DNA of 64,000 nucleotides from positions 1,984,001 to 2,048,000 of the forward strand of contig NZ_CP107929.1 of assembly GCF_036017915.1 (NCBI RefSeq). The letters are read 5' to 3'. Every line of letters begins with the position of its first letter. Position 1 is the first letter of the stretch. The stretch comes from Micromonospora sp. NBC_00421. GTDB lineage: Bacteria > Actinomycetota > Actinomycetes > Mycobacteriales > Micromonosporaceae. Below, piece after piece: positions 1 to 9,033 of the stretch. The translations under genes and the position numbers were made by a program. Below the pieces are notes generated by a model. That model did not search any database. It saw nothing but the letters and a program-made list of their open reading frames with translations, and was not told the origin of the DNA.

Positions 1-38
1 CGGGGTGCGGGACACCCCTGCGGTGGTTCCGCACCCCG
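1..38 (-). terminator. Hairpin beyond the GH54 gene
   Basis: Perfect 10-bp arms at 1-10 and 29-38 enclose an 18-nt loop. It lies about 90 bp past the stop of the leftward GH54 gene and may be a secondary terminator or belong to a gene outside the window. Confidence 0.35.
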
Positions 39-60
39 CCGCCCGCACCGACAGCCGGCT

Positions 61-100
61 GTCGCGCCGGTCACCGTCCGAGGGCGGTGACCGGCGCGAC
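61..100 (-). terminator. Intrinsic terminator of the first GH54 gene
   Basis: A 16-bp perfect inverted repeat (61-76 with 85-100) has an 8-nt loop and starts 28 bp past the stop codon of the leftward GH54 gene. There is no clear U-tract, which is common for actinobacterial terminators. Confidence 0.65.
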
Positions 101-127
101 GATCCGGTCAGGTGGTCGGCACCGGGG

Positions 128-1732
128 TCAGCGGTAGCCGGCGGCGGTGATGTTCGCCTGGACCGCGTTCTCGGTCGCGTCCGACGGGTAGCCGGCGACC
201 ATCGCCCCTTCGTAGAAGGTGCCGGCGCTGAGGTTCGCGCCGCCGTCGGGCTTGCAGCAGTCCCCGCCGCTGCCCAGGATGATCGCGCCCTGCTTCTTCA
301 TCGGGCTGTACCCGGGCGGCAGTGAGCCGTCGTAGAGGGTGTAGAGGCTGCCGGACTGGGCGTTGCTGCCCTTGATGGCGAAGCGCGAGGTGCCGTTGTT
401 CTTCAGGGTGGCGGTGACGAACTTGCTGGTGAACGCCCGCTGGTTGGGGTTCCAGGAGCTGCTGCCGCCGGGGAACAGGCCCCACTCCAGGTCCGCCTGC
501 ACCCACGGGCCGGTGCCGGAGCAGCCACCGAACCAGCACTGCTTGCCGAAGTTGAGGGCATCCATCGCCCCGGCGGCGTCGGCCTTGCGGGTGGTCTCGC
601 TGTTGCCGTAGTCGAAGCAGCAGCCGCTGTTGACGTGGGTGCCGCTGGTGACCATGTACATGCCCTCGGGGGCGGCGCCGGTCGGCACCCCGGTCAGGTG
701 ACCGTCGCGCCAGTAGCTGTTGCCGGGATTGATGTAGAGCGAGTACGCCTTGGCGCCGCCCACCGTCAGCGACTCCGAGGTCGCGACCGCCGGCTTGCTC
801 TGCGGTGAGCCGGGAACCACGCTGGACCCCTGGTACCACAGGTCGTTGCCGCGACCGGACTGGTCGAACACGACCGTGACCACGCAGGTGGTGCCGGTGC
901 AGAACGAGTCCTGGGTCGCCGCGTTGGCGGTGCCGCCGGTGCCGGTCAGCCCGATGTTGCGGGTGGTGTTGTCCGAGGAGCGCCGCACCTGGTAAAGGTT
1001 GCCGGCGTACGACGCGTAGAGCGCCCGGGTGGTGCTGTGCGCGGCCACGCACGGGGTGCCACCGGCGGCGTAGATGTCGCACGGCAGGGAACCGCTCGGC
1101 GGGGGCGTGGTCGGCGGCGGGGTGCCCGGCGGCGTGGTCGGCGGGGGAGTGGTCGTCGGCGAGGTCCACTGCTGGTTGGTCTGACCGTTGCAGGTCCACA
1201 GCAGGATCTTGGTGCCGTTCGCGGTGCCGTTGCCGTTGGCGTCCAGGCACAGGCCGGACTGCACACCGACGATGCTGCCGTTGGCGTTGACGTTCCACTG
1301 CTGGTTGGTCTGGCCGTTGCAGTCCCAGATGATCGCCGCCGTGCCGGCGGTGGTGCCCCGGCCGGAGGCGTCCAGGCACTTGTTGCCGTAGACGGTGAGC
1401 TGCCGGTTGGCCGTCCAGGTCCAGGTCTGGTTGGCACCACCCTGGCAGTCCCACAGCTGCGTCTGGGTGCCGTTGGTGGTGCTGGAGTTGGGGACCTCGA
1501 GGCAGCGGCCGGAGGCGGTGCCGACGATCCGGGTGCTCTGCCCCGGTTCGATGGCGGCCAGCGCCGGCGCGGCGGCGGCCTCGGCGACCGGCGAGGTGAT
1601 GCCGGGGGTGGCCCCGGCGACGACGAGGACGCCGGCCAACGCACCGACCAGCATGGTGAGCCGGTGGAGACGGTGGCGTCGCGGGAGGGGATCTCGGACC
1701 TGGCCTGGTCCGCTGGGGGACGGGGTGCGCAC
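128..1732 (-). CDS. Secreted GH54 alpha-L-arabinofuranosidase, N-terminal CBM13
   Basis: Predicted to release arabinofuranosyl side chains from arabinan or arabinoxylan outside the cell. The GTG start at 1732 is chosen because AAGGAG lies 7 nt upstream; a longer in-frame reading would run through the operator at 1810-1821. The 534-residue protein has a basic N-terminus and hydrophobic signal segment (about 22-44), a three-repeat ricin-type lectin (about 66-189, with repeated QW-type motifs), a Pro/Thr linker (about 191-214) and a GH54 catalytic domain (about 215-534, beginning LPCDIYAAGGTPCVAAHS). The Glu in DLEWG and the Asp in SGGD near the C-terminus fit the family's nucleophile and acid/base, by recall of fungal AbfB. 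It has a paralogue at 10386-11858 with the domains in the opposite order. Confidence 0.9.
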   Translation of the reverse strand: MRTPSPSGPGQVRDPLPRRHRLHRLTMLVGALAGVLVVAGATPGITSPVAEAAAAPALAAIEPGQSTRIVGTASGRCLEVPNSSTTNGTQTQLWDCQGGANQTWTWTANRQLTVYGNKCLDASGRGTTAGTAAIIWDCNGQTNQQWNVNANGSIVGVQSGLCLDANGNGTANGTKILLWTCNGQTNQQWTSPTTTPPPTTPPGTPPPTTPPPSGSLPCDIYAAGGTPCVAAHSTTRALYASYAGNLYQVRRSSDNTTRNIGLTGTGGTANAATQDSFCTGTTCVVTVVFDQSGRGNDLWYQGSSVVPGSPQSKPAVATSESLTVGGAKAYSLYINPGNSYWRDGHLTGVPTGAAPEGMYMVTSGTHVNSGCCFDYGNSETTRKADAAGAMDALNFGKQCWFGGCSGTGPWVQADLEWGLFPGGSSSWNPNQRAFTSKFVTATLKNNGTSRFAIKGSNAQSGSLYTLYDGSLPPGYSPMKKQGAIILGSGGDCCKPDGGANLSAGTFYEGAMVAGYPSDATENAVQANITAAGYR

Positions 1733-1809
1733 GAGGCGGCTCCTTGGTTCGTCGGCGGCACGGGCCGGGCGGGCCCGCCCACGGGTGGTGGCGGTGGTCG
1801 TGGTGGTGG

Positions 1810-1821
1810 CGAATCGGTTCG
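1810..1821. promoter_or_regulatory. LacI-type operator upstream of GH54
   Basis: CGAATCGGTTCG is the exact reverse complement of the operator found twice at 3975-3999 and differs by one base from the one at 3832-3843. It lies 78 bp upstream of the GTG start of the leftward GH54 gene. It is proposed to bind the LacI protein encoded at 9034-10047. Confidence 0.7.
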
Positions 1822-1948
1822 GAACTCCCCAAGGATTACCGAAAGAGTGACAGCAATCAATGACTGAGGTCGTTCGTCCGGGGTCTTTCGTCACCCGGGC
1901 GGCCGGCGCAGGGCCGGGCGCCGGCCGCCCGGCACCCGGCCCGCGGTC

Positions 1949-3781
1949 CTACCGGCCCCAGAGCCGCCACGTCTGGTTCAGCGGGCTGCTCTGGCCGACC
2001 GGCTTGCAGGTCCACTGCAGGATCCGCGCCTGGGCGGCGGTGGAGACCCCGTTGACGTCGAGACACTTGTTGCTGTGCCGGGCGACCAACTGGTAGTCGT
2101 GGGAGTCGTTGCCCCCGTAGGTCACCCGGCGGAGGGTGAACTGCTGGCTGAGGCCGTTCTGACAGGTCCACTGCTGCACGGCCGCGCCGTCGGCGGTGGA
2201 CGCCCCGCTGACGTCGAGGCACTTGCCGCTCTGCTGGTTGACCACGGTGTACGTGTTGGCCACCCCGTCGACCGGGCGGAAGTTCCACTGCTGCTGGTCC
2301 CCACCCTCGCAGTAGAACTGCTGCTGGGCGTTGCCGTCGGCGGTGCCCAGGCCGGTGTTGTCCAGGCACTGCTGCGAGTGCTGGGCCACCGCCACCGACT
2401 GGAAGCCGGCGTCCGAGGGCGGCAGCAGGGTGACCGTGTAGGTGTCGTCCTGGTTGCCGTACGGCAGGGTCACCGAGGCGTTGTTGTTGGCCACGGTGAC
2501 CACGGTGTTCGACACCGTCACCGGCCCCTGCACCGCACCGCCGTTGTTGTACGGGATGCGCTGGGTGAGCACCCGCACCTGGTTGTTCTGCACGATGCCG
2601 CTGGTGGTGTCCAGCCGCTGCAGGTTGACGGTCAGGTTGCCGGTGGTCCGGCCGCCACCGACCAGGACCTTCGCCACCCCGCTGGCCTTGGTGGCGTAGG
2701 CGTCGTAGGACTGGCTGGCGGTCACCGCGGCGATCTGCCCGGTCTGTGAGGCGTAGTAGCGGTAGACCCACCACTCGCCCTTGGGCTGGTGCTGGCCGGC
2801 CGAGTTGCGTACCAGCAGGTTGCCCAGGTCGTTGTGCAGGTTGCCGCCGCCGGCCCAGTTCGCCCGGAGGCCGTCCGCGCGGGCCCGCTCCAACCGCGCG
2901 ATGTACCAGGCACCGTCCGCCGGGTTCTGCTCGTTGGACGCGCCGTACTCGTTGATCTGGTAGGGCCGGGGGTGGGCGATGCCACGCGGGTCGAGGGTGG
3001 CGTTGGCGGCGGCGACGTTGGCGACCGGGTCACCCGGCAGCGAGTGCCAGCTGACGATGTCCGGCACCGTGTTGGTCGAGCGGACGAAGTCCAGGTACTG
3101 GTTCCAGAACGCGTGGTTGGTCGACGGTACGCAGGCGCAGCTCGGCCCGACGATGAGCTGGTTGGGGAACTCCGCGCGCAGGCGCTGGTAGGTGCGCCGC
3201 CACAGTTCGAGGTACTGGGAGATCGGGCGGTTCCAGAAGATGGTGATGTTGGGTTCGTTCCAGATGTCCCACTGCACGGTCAGCCCGGCCGCCCGGACGT
3301 CGCCGATGAGGCGGGTCAGGAAGTTGTCGTAGTCGGTCCAGTTGCCGTTGTCGCCGGGGAAGCGGGAGATGCCCGCACCGTCGGCACCCCACAGGTCGTG
3401 CGGCAGGATGATGAACTGACCACCGAGGGCGGCGGTCCGCCGGGCCTGGGCGAGGGTGGAGTTCCACCGCCTGTCGTAGTTTCCGCCGACCCAGCCGCTG
3501 CCGGGCAGTTGCGCGCCGCCGGCGCGCATGTACTGGAACTTGACGTCCCGGTAGAAGTGGTCGGCCGGGCCGCTGGCGTTCTCGGTCATGCCGTAGATCC
3601 AGCCGGAGGCACGGTAGGTCGGCGTGCCGGTGGTGCTTGAGAAGTTGACGGTGATCGACTCGTCGGCGGCCTGGGCCGGGGTGGCGGCGACGGCGGTCGC
3701 GGCGACGGCGAGCAGGCCGACGGCGAGTCGGGTGACGATCACCCGGGCTCGTCCGGGCCGGCTGCGGGACGGGGTTTTCAC
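1949..3781 (-). CDS. Secreted clan GH-A glycoside hydrolase with C-terminal CBM13
   Basis: A 610-residue secreted enzyme. Residues 1-39 form a signal peptide ending TPAQAA. A TIM-barrel catalytic domain (about 40-350) carries WDIWNEPN with likely acid/base Glu176 and QINEYG with likely nucleophile Glu278, the clan GH-A pattern. A beta-rich domain follows, and the C-terminal third (about 465-610) holds three ricin-type repeats such as CLDVSG and CLDVNG with QW motifs. GH39-like is the nearest call; another GH-A family is possible and the substrate cannot be read directly. Shared operators with the GH54 gene and the importer suggest an arabinose- or xylose-containing polymer. Start: ATG at 3781 preceded by a GGAG-type site, with a promoter and an operator just upstream. 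Confidence 0.75.
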   Translation of the reverse strand: MKTPSRSRPGRARVIVTRLAVGLLAVAATAVAATPAQAADESITVNFSSTTGTPTYRASGWIYGMTENASGPADHFYRDVKFQYMRAGGAQLPGSGWVGGNYDRRWNSTLAQARRTAALGGQFIILPHDLWGADGAGISRFPGDNGNWTDYDNFLTRLIGDVRAAGLTVQWDIWNEPNITIFWNRPISQYLELWRRTYQRLRAEFPNQLIVGPSCACVPSTNHAFWNQYLDFVRSTNTVPDIVSWHSLPGDPVANVAAANATLDPRGIAHPRPYQINEYGASNEQNPADGAWYIARLERARADGLRANWAGGGNLHNDLGNLLVRNSAGQHQPKGEWWVYRYYASQTGQIAAVTASQSYDAYATKASGVAKVLVGGGRTTGNLTVNLQRLDTTSGIVQNNQVRVLTQRIPYNNGGAVQGPVTVSNTVVTVANNNASVTLPYGNQDDTYTVTLLPPSDAGFQSVAVAQHSQQCLDNTGLGTADGNAQQQFYCEGGDQQQWNFRPVDGVANTYTVVNQQSGKCLDVSGASTADGAAVQQWTCQNGLSQQFTLRRVTYGGNDSHDYQLVARHSNKCLDVNGVSTAAQARILQWTCKPVGQSSPLNQTWRLWGR

Positions 3782-3829
3782 GGGCGGCTCCTTGGTGGGG
3801 CGCGGGGACGCTCTCCGGAGGACTTCGCT

Positions 3830-3878
3830 TGCGAATCGATTCGCAGGAATCGTAGAGTCGCGTACTGAAGAATGTCAA
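3830..3878 (-). promoter_or_regulatory. Promoter plus LacI operator for the GH-A gene
   Basis: On the minus strand, TTGACA (3873-3878) and TACGAT (3849-3854) are separated by 18 bp. Directly downstream is the 16-bp perfect palindrome TGCGAATCGATTCGCA (3830-3845), placed about where transcription would start. This is the layout of a repressor-controlled promoter, and the core CGAATCGATTCG matches the other operators in the locus. Confidence 0.75.
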
Positions 3879-3940
3879 TGAAATGACACTCCGGTGACGC
3901 CGATGTTTCCGCCGCTGATCCCCTTCCTGGCGGCTCCCCC

Positions 3941-3999
3941 TTGACCCGCGCGTGTGGACGGACCTATCTTCGTTCGAACCGATTCGTCGAACCGATTCG
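3941..3999 (+). promoter_or_regulatory. Importer promoter with two tandem LacI operators
   Basis: TTGACC (3941-3946) and TATCTT (3965-3970) are separated by 18 bp. Immediately downstream are two identical copies of CGAACCGATTCG, at 3975-3986 and 3988-3999, set 13 bp apart. The transcript leads into the binding-protein gene at 4100. With the minus-strand promoter at 3830-3878 this makes a divergent, doubly controlled intergenic region. Confidence 0.75.
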
Positions 4000-4099
4000 C
4001 GGCATGGTCGGACCGCGCCTCACCCGCGCACCGGCCACCCCGCATACCCGCCACCTGACGTTCCCCGCGAGACACGTTCCCTGCGAAGCGAGGCAGCAC

Positions 4100-5323
4100 A
4101 TGACCGCAACCAGCCGTCGGCGGTGTCTGGCCGCCGCCGTCGCACTCGTCGCGTTGGCCGGGAGCGCCTGCTCGTCCGCCGACGAGCCCTCGGGCGGCGG
4201 CAGCTACCTGGTCTGGGACCCGTACCCCCAGTTCGCCGAGGACTCCACCTGGGTCGCGCTGCTGAAGAAGTGCGGCGAGTCGGCAGGGGTGACCGTCGAC
4301 CGGACCGGCTACGACACCACCGACCTGACCAACAAGGCCCTGCTCGCCGCCCAGCAGGGCAACTCGCCGGACGTGCTGATCGTGGACAACCCGGTGATCT
4401 CGACGCTGGCCGAGGCCGGCGCGCTCACCACCACCGACGAGAACAAGCTGGACGTGTCGACCATGGCGGCGAACCTGCTCGGCGCCGGTCAGCGCGAGGG
4501 CAGGACGTACGGGGTGCCGATCGGGGCGAACACCCTCGCCCTCTACTACAACAAGAAGGTGCTGGCCACCGCGGGCGTCGATCCCGCCACCATCACCGAC
4601 TGGGCCACGCTGGACGACGCGTTGACCAAGGTGAAGGCCAAGGGCAGGAAGGGCATCACCTTCTCCGCGATCGGCACCGAGGAGGGCAGCTTCCAGTTCC
4701 TGCCCTGGTTCTGGGGCTCCGGCGCCCAACTGACCGGTCTGGACTCCCCGCAGGCGGTGTCCGCGTTGACGCTGTGGACCGACTGGCTCAAGCAGGGGTA
4801 CGCCCCGAACTCCGTCATCAACAACACCCAGACCACGAGCTGGCAGGAGTTCGCCACCGGCGACTACGCGTTCGCCGAGAACGGCACCTGGCAACTGGCC
4901 AACGCGGAGAAACTCGGCTTCGGGTACGGCATCATCGCGATCCCGGCCCGCGCGGGTGGCCCGGCGCCCGCCCCCACCGGCGGTGAGTTCGTCTCCATCC
5001 CGGTGCAGCGCAGGACCGACAGGTATCCGACGTCCCAGCGGCTCGTCACCTGCCTGACCAGCGCCGACAATCTCCTTGCCACCGACACCACGCTCTCCTA
5101 CGTCGCGCCCGTCACCGCGGTGCAGGAGCGGCAGGCTGCGGCGGACCCCAAGCTCAAGGTCTGGGTGGAGGCGGTCCGGGCCGCCAAGGGACGCACCGGT
5201 GACAACCTCGGCACCAGATATCCGAAGATCTCCGAGTCCCTGTGGACCGGGGTGCAGGGGGCGCTCAGCGGAGCGAAGACACCGCAGGAGGCGCTGGCAG
5301 CCGCGCAGCGTACCGCCGGCTGA
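4100..5323 (+). CDS. CUT1 ABC importer sugar-binding lipoprotein
   Basis: Extracytoplasmic sugar-binding protein of a carbohydrate ABC importer (SBP_bac_1 type, 407 residues). The N-terminus MTATSRRRC is followed by a hydrophobic stretch and the lipobox LAGSAC, so it should be lipid-anchored at the Cys. The rest reads as a typical solute-binding fold, with TYGVPIGANTLALYYNKKVL and a Trp-rich ligand region (FLPWFWGSGA). The ATG at 4100 puts the signal peptide at the N-terminus; longer in-frame readings run into the promoter. It heads a five-gene rightward group (binding protein, two permeases, glycosidase). Arabino-oligosaccharide uptake is inferred from the shared operators and neighbouring hydrolases. 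Confidence 0.88.
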   Translation: MTATSRRRCLAAAVALVALAGSACSSADEPSGGGSYLVWDPYPQFAEDSTWVALLKKCGESAGVTVDRTGYDTTDLTNKALLAAQQGNSPDVLIVDNPVISTLAEAGALTTTDENKLDVSTMAANLLGAGQREGRTYGVPIGANTLALYYNKKVLATAGVDPATITDWATLDDALTKVKAKGRKGITFSAIGTEEGSFQFLPWFWGSGAQLTGLDSPQAVSALTLWTDWLKQGYAPNSVINNTQTTSWQEFATGDYAFAENGTWQLANAEKLGFGYGIIAIPARAGGPAPAPTGGEFVSIPVQRRTDRYPTSQRLVTCLTSADNLLATDTTLSYVAPVTAVQERQAAADPKLKVWVEAVRAAKGRTGDNLGTRYPKISESLWTGVQGALSGAKTPQEALAAAQRTAG

Positions 5324-5341
5324 CCACCCCGCACCGGCATC

Positions 5342-6376
5342 ATGACCACCCCGAGACCCGCCGCCGGGCCACCGACCGCCACGCCACCGACCACTGGGAC
5401 AGCTGACATCCCGCCACCGACCGCCACGACAGCCGCCGCCACCGCCGGGCGGGGCCGTCGTGGGCTGGCCGCCGCCGTCCCGCCCGGGTACCCCGCGTCC
5501 CGGGTGGGGCGGTGGTCGGCCTGGGCGTTCCTGGCCCCGGTGACCGGCTACCTGGTCGTCTGTTACGCGTACCCGCTCTACCGGAACCTGGAGTTGAGCC
5601 TGCGGGAGTACACCGTCCGGTCGTTCGTGCAGGGCGGAGCGCCGTTCGCGGGCCTGGACAACTACCGGACGGTCCTGGCCGACCCGACCTTCGGCCCGGC
5701 GCTGACGCACACCCTGATCTTCACCGGGGCGTCACTCGCCCTCCAGTTCGCCATCGGGATGGCCCTGGCGCTCTTCTTCCACGGGCACTTCCCGCTGTCC
5801 CGGACGTTGCGGGCGGTGATCCTGGTGCCCTGGCTGCTCCCGTTGATCGTCTCGGCGTCCACCTGGTCGTGGCTGCTCAACAGCGACGCGGGTCTGGTCA
5901 ACGCGGCACTCGGCCTGGTCGGGATCGACCCGGTCAACTGGCTCACCTCACCCCGCTGGTCGCTGGTCTCGGTGATCATCGCGAACGTCTGGATCGGCAT
6001 CCCCTTCAACCTGGTGGTGCTGCACAGCGGCCTCCAGGCCATCCCGGCCGAGGTGTACGAGGCGTCCGCGCTCGACGGGGCGACGGGCTGGCAGCGGTTC
6101 TGGTCGATCACCTTCCCGCTGCTGCGCCCGGTCTCCGCGATCACCCTGCTGCTCGGGCTGATCTACACGCTGAAGGTCTTCGACCTCATCTGGATCATGA
6201 CCAGGGGCGGTCCGACCGATTCCTCCACCACCCTCGCCACCTGGTCGTACCGGCTCGGCTTCGGTAACCTGCTACCCGAGTTCGGCCCCGGCGCGGCCGT
6301 CGGCAACCTGCTCATCGTGCTGGCCCTGCTCGCCGGGTTCGGCTACCTGCGGCTTCAGCGGAGGCAGCAGTCATGA
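5342..6376 (+). CDS. CUT1 ABC importer permease, MalF/UgpA type
   Basis: A 344-residue inner-membrane permease of the binding-protein-dependent family. After an unusually Pro/Thr/Ala-rich cytoplasmic tail of about 50 residues come about six membrane segments. The EAA loop, which contacts the ATPase, is visible as EASALDGATGWQRFWSITFP. It starts 18 bp after the binding-protein gene and its stop overlaps the next start (ATGA at 6373-6376), so the two permeases are probably translationally coupled. Confidence 0.9.
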   Translation: MTTPRPAAGPPTATPPTTGTADIPPPTATTAAATAGRGRRGLAAAVPPGYPASRVGRWSAWAFLAPVTGYLVVCYAYPLYRNLELSLREYTVRSFVQGGAPFAGLDNYRTVLADPTFGPALTHTLIFTGASLALQFAIGMALALFFHGHFPLSRTLRAVILVPWLLPLIVSASTWSWLLNSDAGLVNAALGLVGIDPVNWLTSPRWSLVSVIIANVWIGIPFNLVVLHSGLQAIPAEVYEASALDGATGWQRFWSITFPLLRPVSAITLLLGLIYTLKVFDLIWIMTRGGPTDSSTTLATWSYRLGFGNLLPEFGPGAAVGNLLIVLALLAGFGYLRLQRRQQS

Positions 6377-7200
6377 CGACCACCGCCCCGTCCCGCAGCT
6401 GGTGGAAGACCGGCGTCGGCCTGGTGCTGACCGGTCTGATGCTCTTCCCCGTCTACTGGATGATCAACGTGTCGTTCACCCGGGACCGGGACATGCGGGC
6501 CGACCCGCCGCACCTGTTCCCCGTCGACGGCACCTGGGAGGGCTACCGGGCGGTGCTCGACCAGCAGCTGCCGTACCTCGGCACCAGCTTCCTGGTCGGC
6601 CTCGGCACGGTGGCGCTGACCGTGGCGTTGGCCGCCCCCGCCGGCTACGCGCTGGCGAAGCTCCGGCCGCCCGGCGGCCCGGCGCTGAGCTTCGGGCTGC
6701 TGATCGCCCAGATGGTCCCGGGCATCATCATGGCGATGGGCTTCTACGCCGGCTATCTCGAACTCGGCATCCTGAACACCCTGCCGGGCCTGATCCTGGC
6801 CGACTCGACCCTGGCGGTGCCGTTCGGGGTGCTGATCTTCACGGCCTTCATGGCCGGCATCCCCGACGAGCTGCTCCAGGCCGCCGTGGTCGACGGCGCC
6901 GGGCGGCTGCGCACCTTCTGGTCGGTCGTGCTGCCGGTGAGCCGCAACGCGATCGTCACGGTGTCGCTGTTCGCGTTCCTCTGGGCCTGGTCGGACTTCG
7001 TCTTCGCCTCGACGCTGGCCGGCGGCGGCGAACACCAGCCGATCACCCTGGGCATCTACCACTACATCGGCAACAACAACCAACAGTGGAACGCCATCAT
7101 GGCCACCGCCGTCGTCGCCTCCGTCCCGGCCACCGTGCTGCTGGTCCTGGCCCAGCGGTACGTCTCGACCGGGATCACCGCCGGCGCCGTCAAGGACTGA
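6373..7200 (+). CDS. CUT1 ABC importer permease, MalG/UgpE type
   Basis: A 275-residue second permease with six predicted membrane segments. The EAA-type loop appears as LLQAAVVDGAGRLRTFWSVV. It overlaps the preceding permease by 4 bp. No ATPase gene follows; in actinomycetes one shared MsiK-type ATPase often energises several CUT1 importers, so one encoded elsewhere is expected (inference). Confidence 0.9.
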   Translation: MTTTAPSRSWWKTGVGLVLTGLMLFPVYWMINVSFTRDRDMRADPPHLFPVDGTWEGYRAVLDQQLPYLGTSFLVGLGTVALTVALAAPAGYALAKLRPPGGPALSFGLLIAQMVPGIIMAMGFYAGYLELGILNTLPGLILADSTLAVPFGVLIFTAFMAGIPDELLQAAVVDGAGRLRTFWSVVLPVSRNAIVTVSLFAFLWAWSDFVFASTLAGGGEHQPITLGIYHYIGNNNQQWNAIMATAVVASVPATVLLVLAQRYVSTGITAGAVKD

Positions 7201-7231
7201 CCATCCGTACCACAGAAAGGCGCCGCCACCC

Positions 7232-8974
7232 ATGACCGTCGCACCGTCCGGTCCGGAGTTCTCCATCCAGGACATCCCGTTCAGCTACCGCGGTTCCTGG
7301 CTCAACATCTCCCCGGTGGTGGCCGAGAAGACGTACGCCGACGACCTGCACCTGGTCTCCCACCAGACCGGGCTGCACCCGGTGCTCCGCCTCACCCCCG
7401 ATGCCGATGCCATAGTCGTCGCCACCCCCGCCCTGCTGACCTGGCGCAGCGGCAACGGCCGGATCGAGGCGGGCTACCAGGGGCCGGACACCCTGCGCCT
7501 CCGCGGCCGGGGGCTCGGGCTGCGGATCGCCGCCGCCGCCGGAACCCTCACCCCGTTCAGCGGCACCTACCTCTACCGCGACCCGGTCGACGGGTCGGCC
7601 GTGTTCACCTCCTACGAGACCGGCCGCCGCTACCGGGTCACCGTGCTGTCCGGAGCGCTGCACGGCACCGACGGGATGGAGGCGCTCGGCCCCGCCGACC
7701 GCTGGCTGGACCTCCCCGCCGACCAGCCGTGGGAGATCGCGATCGAGGAGTACGCCACCGCCCGCCGTCCCTACGTCCGGTCCGGCACCTTCGACCAGCT
7801 GTGCCGCGACCGCAGCACCGAGTTCGCCGCGTTCGTCGACGCGGTCGCCCCGTGGCGGGGTGTCGACACCCCCGCCGCCGAACTGGCCGCGTACGTGCTC
7901 TGGTCGGCCACCGTCGAGCCTGCGGGTTTCGTCACCCGACCCGCCGTGCTGATGTCCAAGCACTGGATGGACAAGGTGTGGAGCTGGGACCACTGCTTCA
8001 ACGCGATCGCCCTGGCGGCCGGCGAGCCGGAACTCGCCTGGCACCAGTTCCAACTGCCCTTCGACCACCAGGACCCCGCCGGCGCCCTCCCGGACTCGGT
8101 CACCCACTCGGAGGTGCTGCACAACTACGTCAAACCACCCATCCACGGTTGGGCCCTGGGTCACCTGCGCCGCCGGCTGCCCACCCCGCCGGACCGGGCG
8201 GCGCTGGCCCAGACGTACGACCGGCTGGCCCGGTGGACCGGGTTCTGGCTCGACGCGCGCCGCGCCCCCGGCCACGACCTGCCCCACTACCAGCACGGCA
8301 ACGACAGCGGCTGGGACAACGCGACCACCTTCGACCACGGCCGGGTGCTGGAGACCGCCGACCTCGCCGCCTTCCTGGTCAGCCAACTGCGCTGCCTGGC
8401 CGACCTGGCCACCGAGCTGGGCGAGCCCGCCGACCGGTGGACCGCCGAGGCCGACCGGGTGCGCGCCGCCCTGCTGCGGGACCTGTGGGACGGCGAACGC
8501 TTCACCGCCCGCAGCCCGCACACCGGGCGACGACGCGCCAGCCGCAGCCTGCTCGACCTGATGCCGGTCACCCTCGGCGCCGAACTGCCCACCCCGGTCG
8601 CCGCCACCCTGGCCCGGGGCGTCGAGGCCCACCTGACCACGCACGGGCTCGCCACCGAGCCGACGGACTCGGCCGACTACCTCGCCGACGGCTACTGGCG
8701 TGGCCCGATCTGGGCGCCCTCCACGGTGCTGGTCGAGGACGGCCTGCGCCGGGCCGGGCACACCACGATCGCCGACGAGATCAGTCGACGCTTCCTGGCC
8801 CTGTGTGAGAAGTCCGGTTTCGCGGAGAACTTCGACGCCGAGACCGGCGCAGGGCTCCGCGACCGGGCGTACACCTGGACCGCCAGCAGCTATCTCATCC
8901 TCGCCGCCGCCCAGCAGGAACGCCGCGGGTCACCGGAGGGCAGCCGGAGCACGCGGACGGACCGGGCGGGGTGA
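7232..8974 (+). CDS. GH63-like intracellular glycosidase
   Basis: A 580-residue enzyme with no signal peptide. An N-terminal beta-sandwich-like region (about 1-200) is followed by an (alpha/alpha)6 domain. The Asp in WSWDHCFN and the Glu in FAENFDAETG near the C-terminus fit the catalytic pair of GH63/YgjK-type enzymes (family knowledge). GYWRGPIWAP and YTWTASSYL are also typical of the clan. It lies 31 bp behind the permeases and so probably processes the imported oligosaccharide in the cytoplasm. The exact linkage is not readable. The ATG at 7232 has an AAAGG site about 11 nt upstream. Confidence 0.8.
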   Translation: MTVAPSGPEFSIQDIPFSYRGSWLNISPVVAEKTYADDLHLVSHQTGLHPVLRLTPDADAIVVATPALLTWRSGNGRIEAGYQGPDTLRLRGRGLGLRIAAAAGTLTPFSGTYLYRDPVDGSAVFTSYETGRRYRVTVLSGALHGTDGMEALGPADRWLDLPADQPWEIAIEEYATARRPYVRSGTFDQLCRDRSTEFAAFVDAVAPWRGVDTPAAELAAYVLWSATVEPAGFVTRPAVLMSKHWMDKVWSWDHCFNAIALAAGEPELAWHQFQLPFDHQDPAGALPDSVTHSEVLHNYVKPPIHGWALGHLRRRLPTPPDRAALAQTYDRLARWTGFWLDARRAPGHDLPHYQHGNDSGWDNATTFDHGRVLETADLAAFLVSQLRCLADLATELGEPADRWTAEADRVRAALLRDLWDGERFTARSPHTGRRRASRSLLDLMPVTLGAELPTPVAATLARGVEAHLTTHGLATEPTDSADYLADGYWRGPIWAPSTVLVEDGLRRAGHTTIADEISRRFLALCEKSGFAENFDAETGAGLRDRAYTWTASSYLILAAAQQERRGSPEGSRSTRTDRAG

Positions 8975-9033
8975 GTGTCGTCGGCCTCCCCGGACCCGGC
9001 CGGGCGACCGGAGTCGCGCCGCACCGGGCCGGG

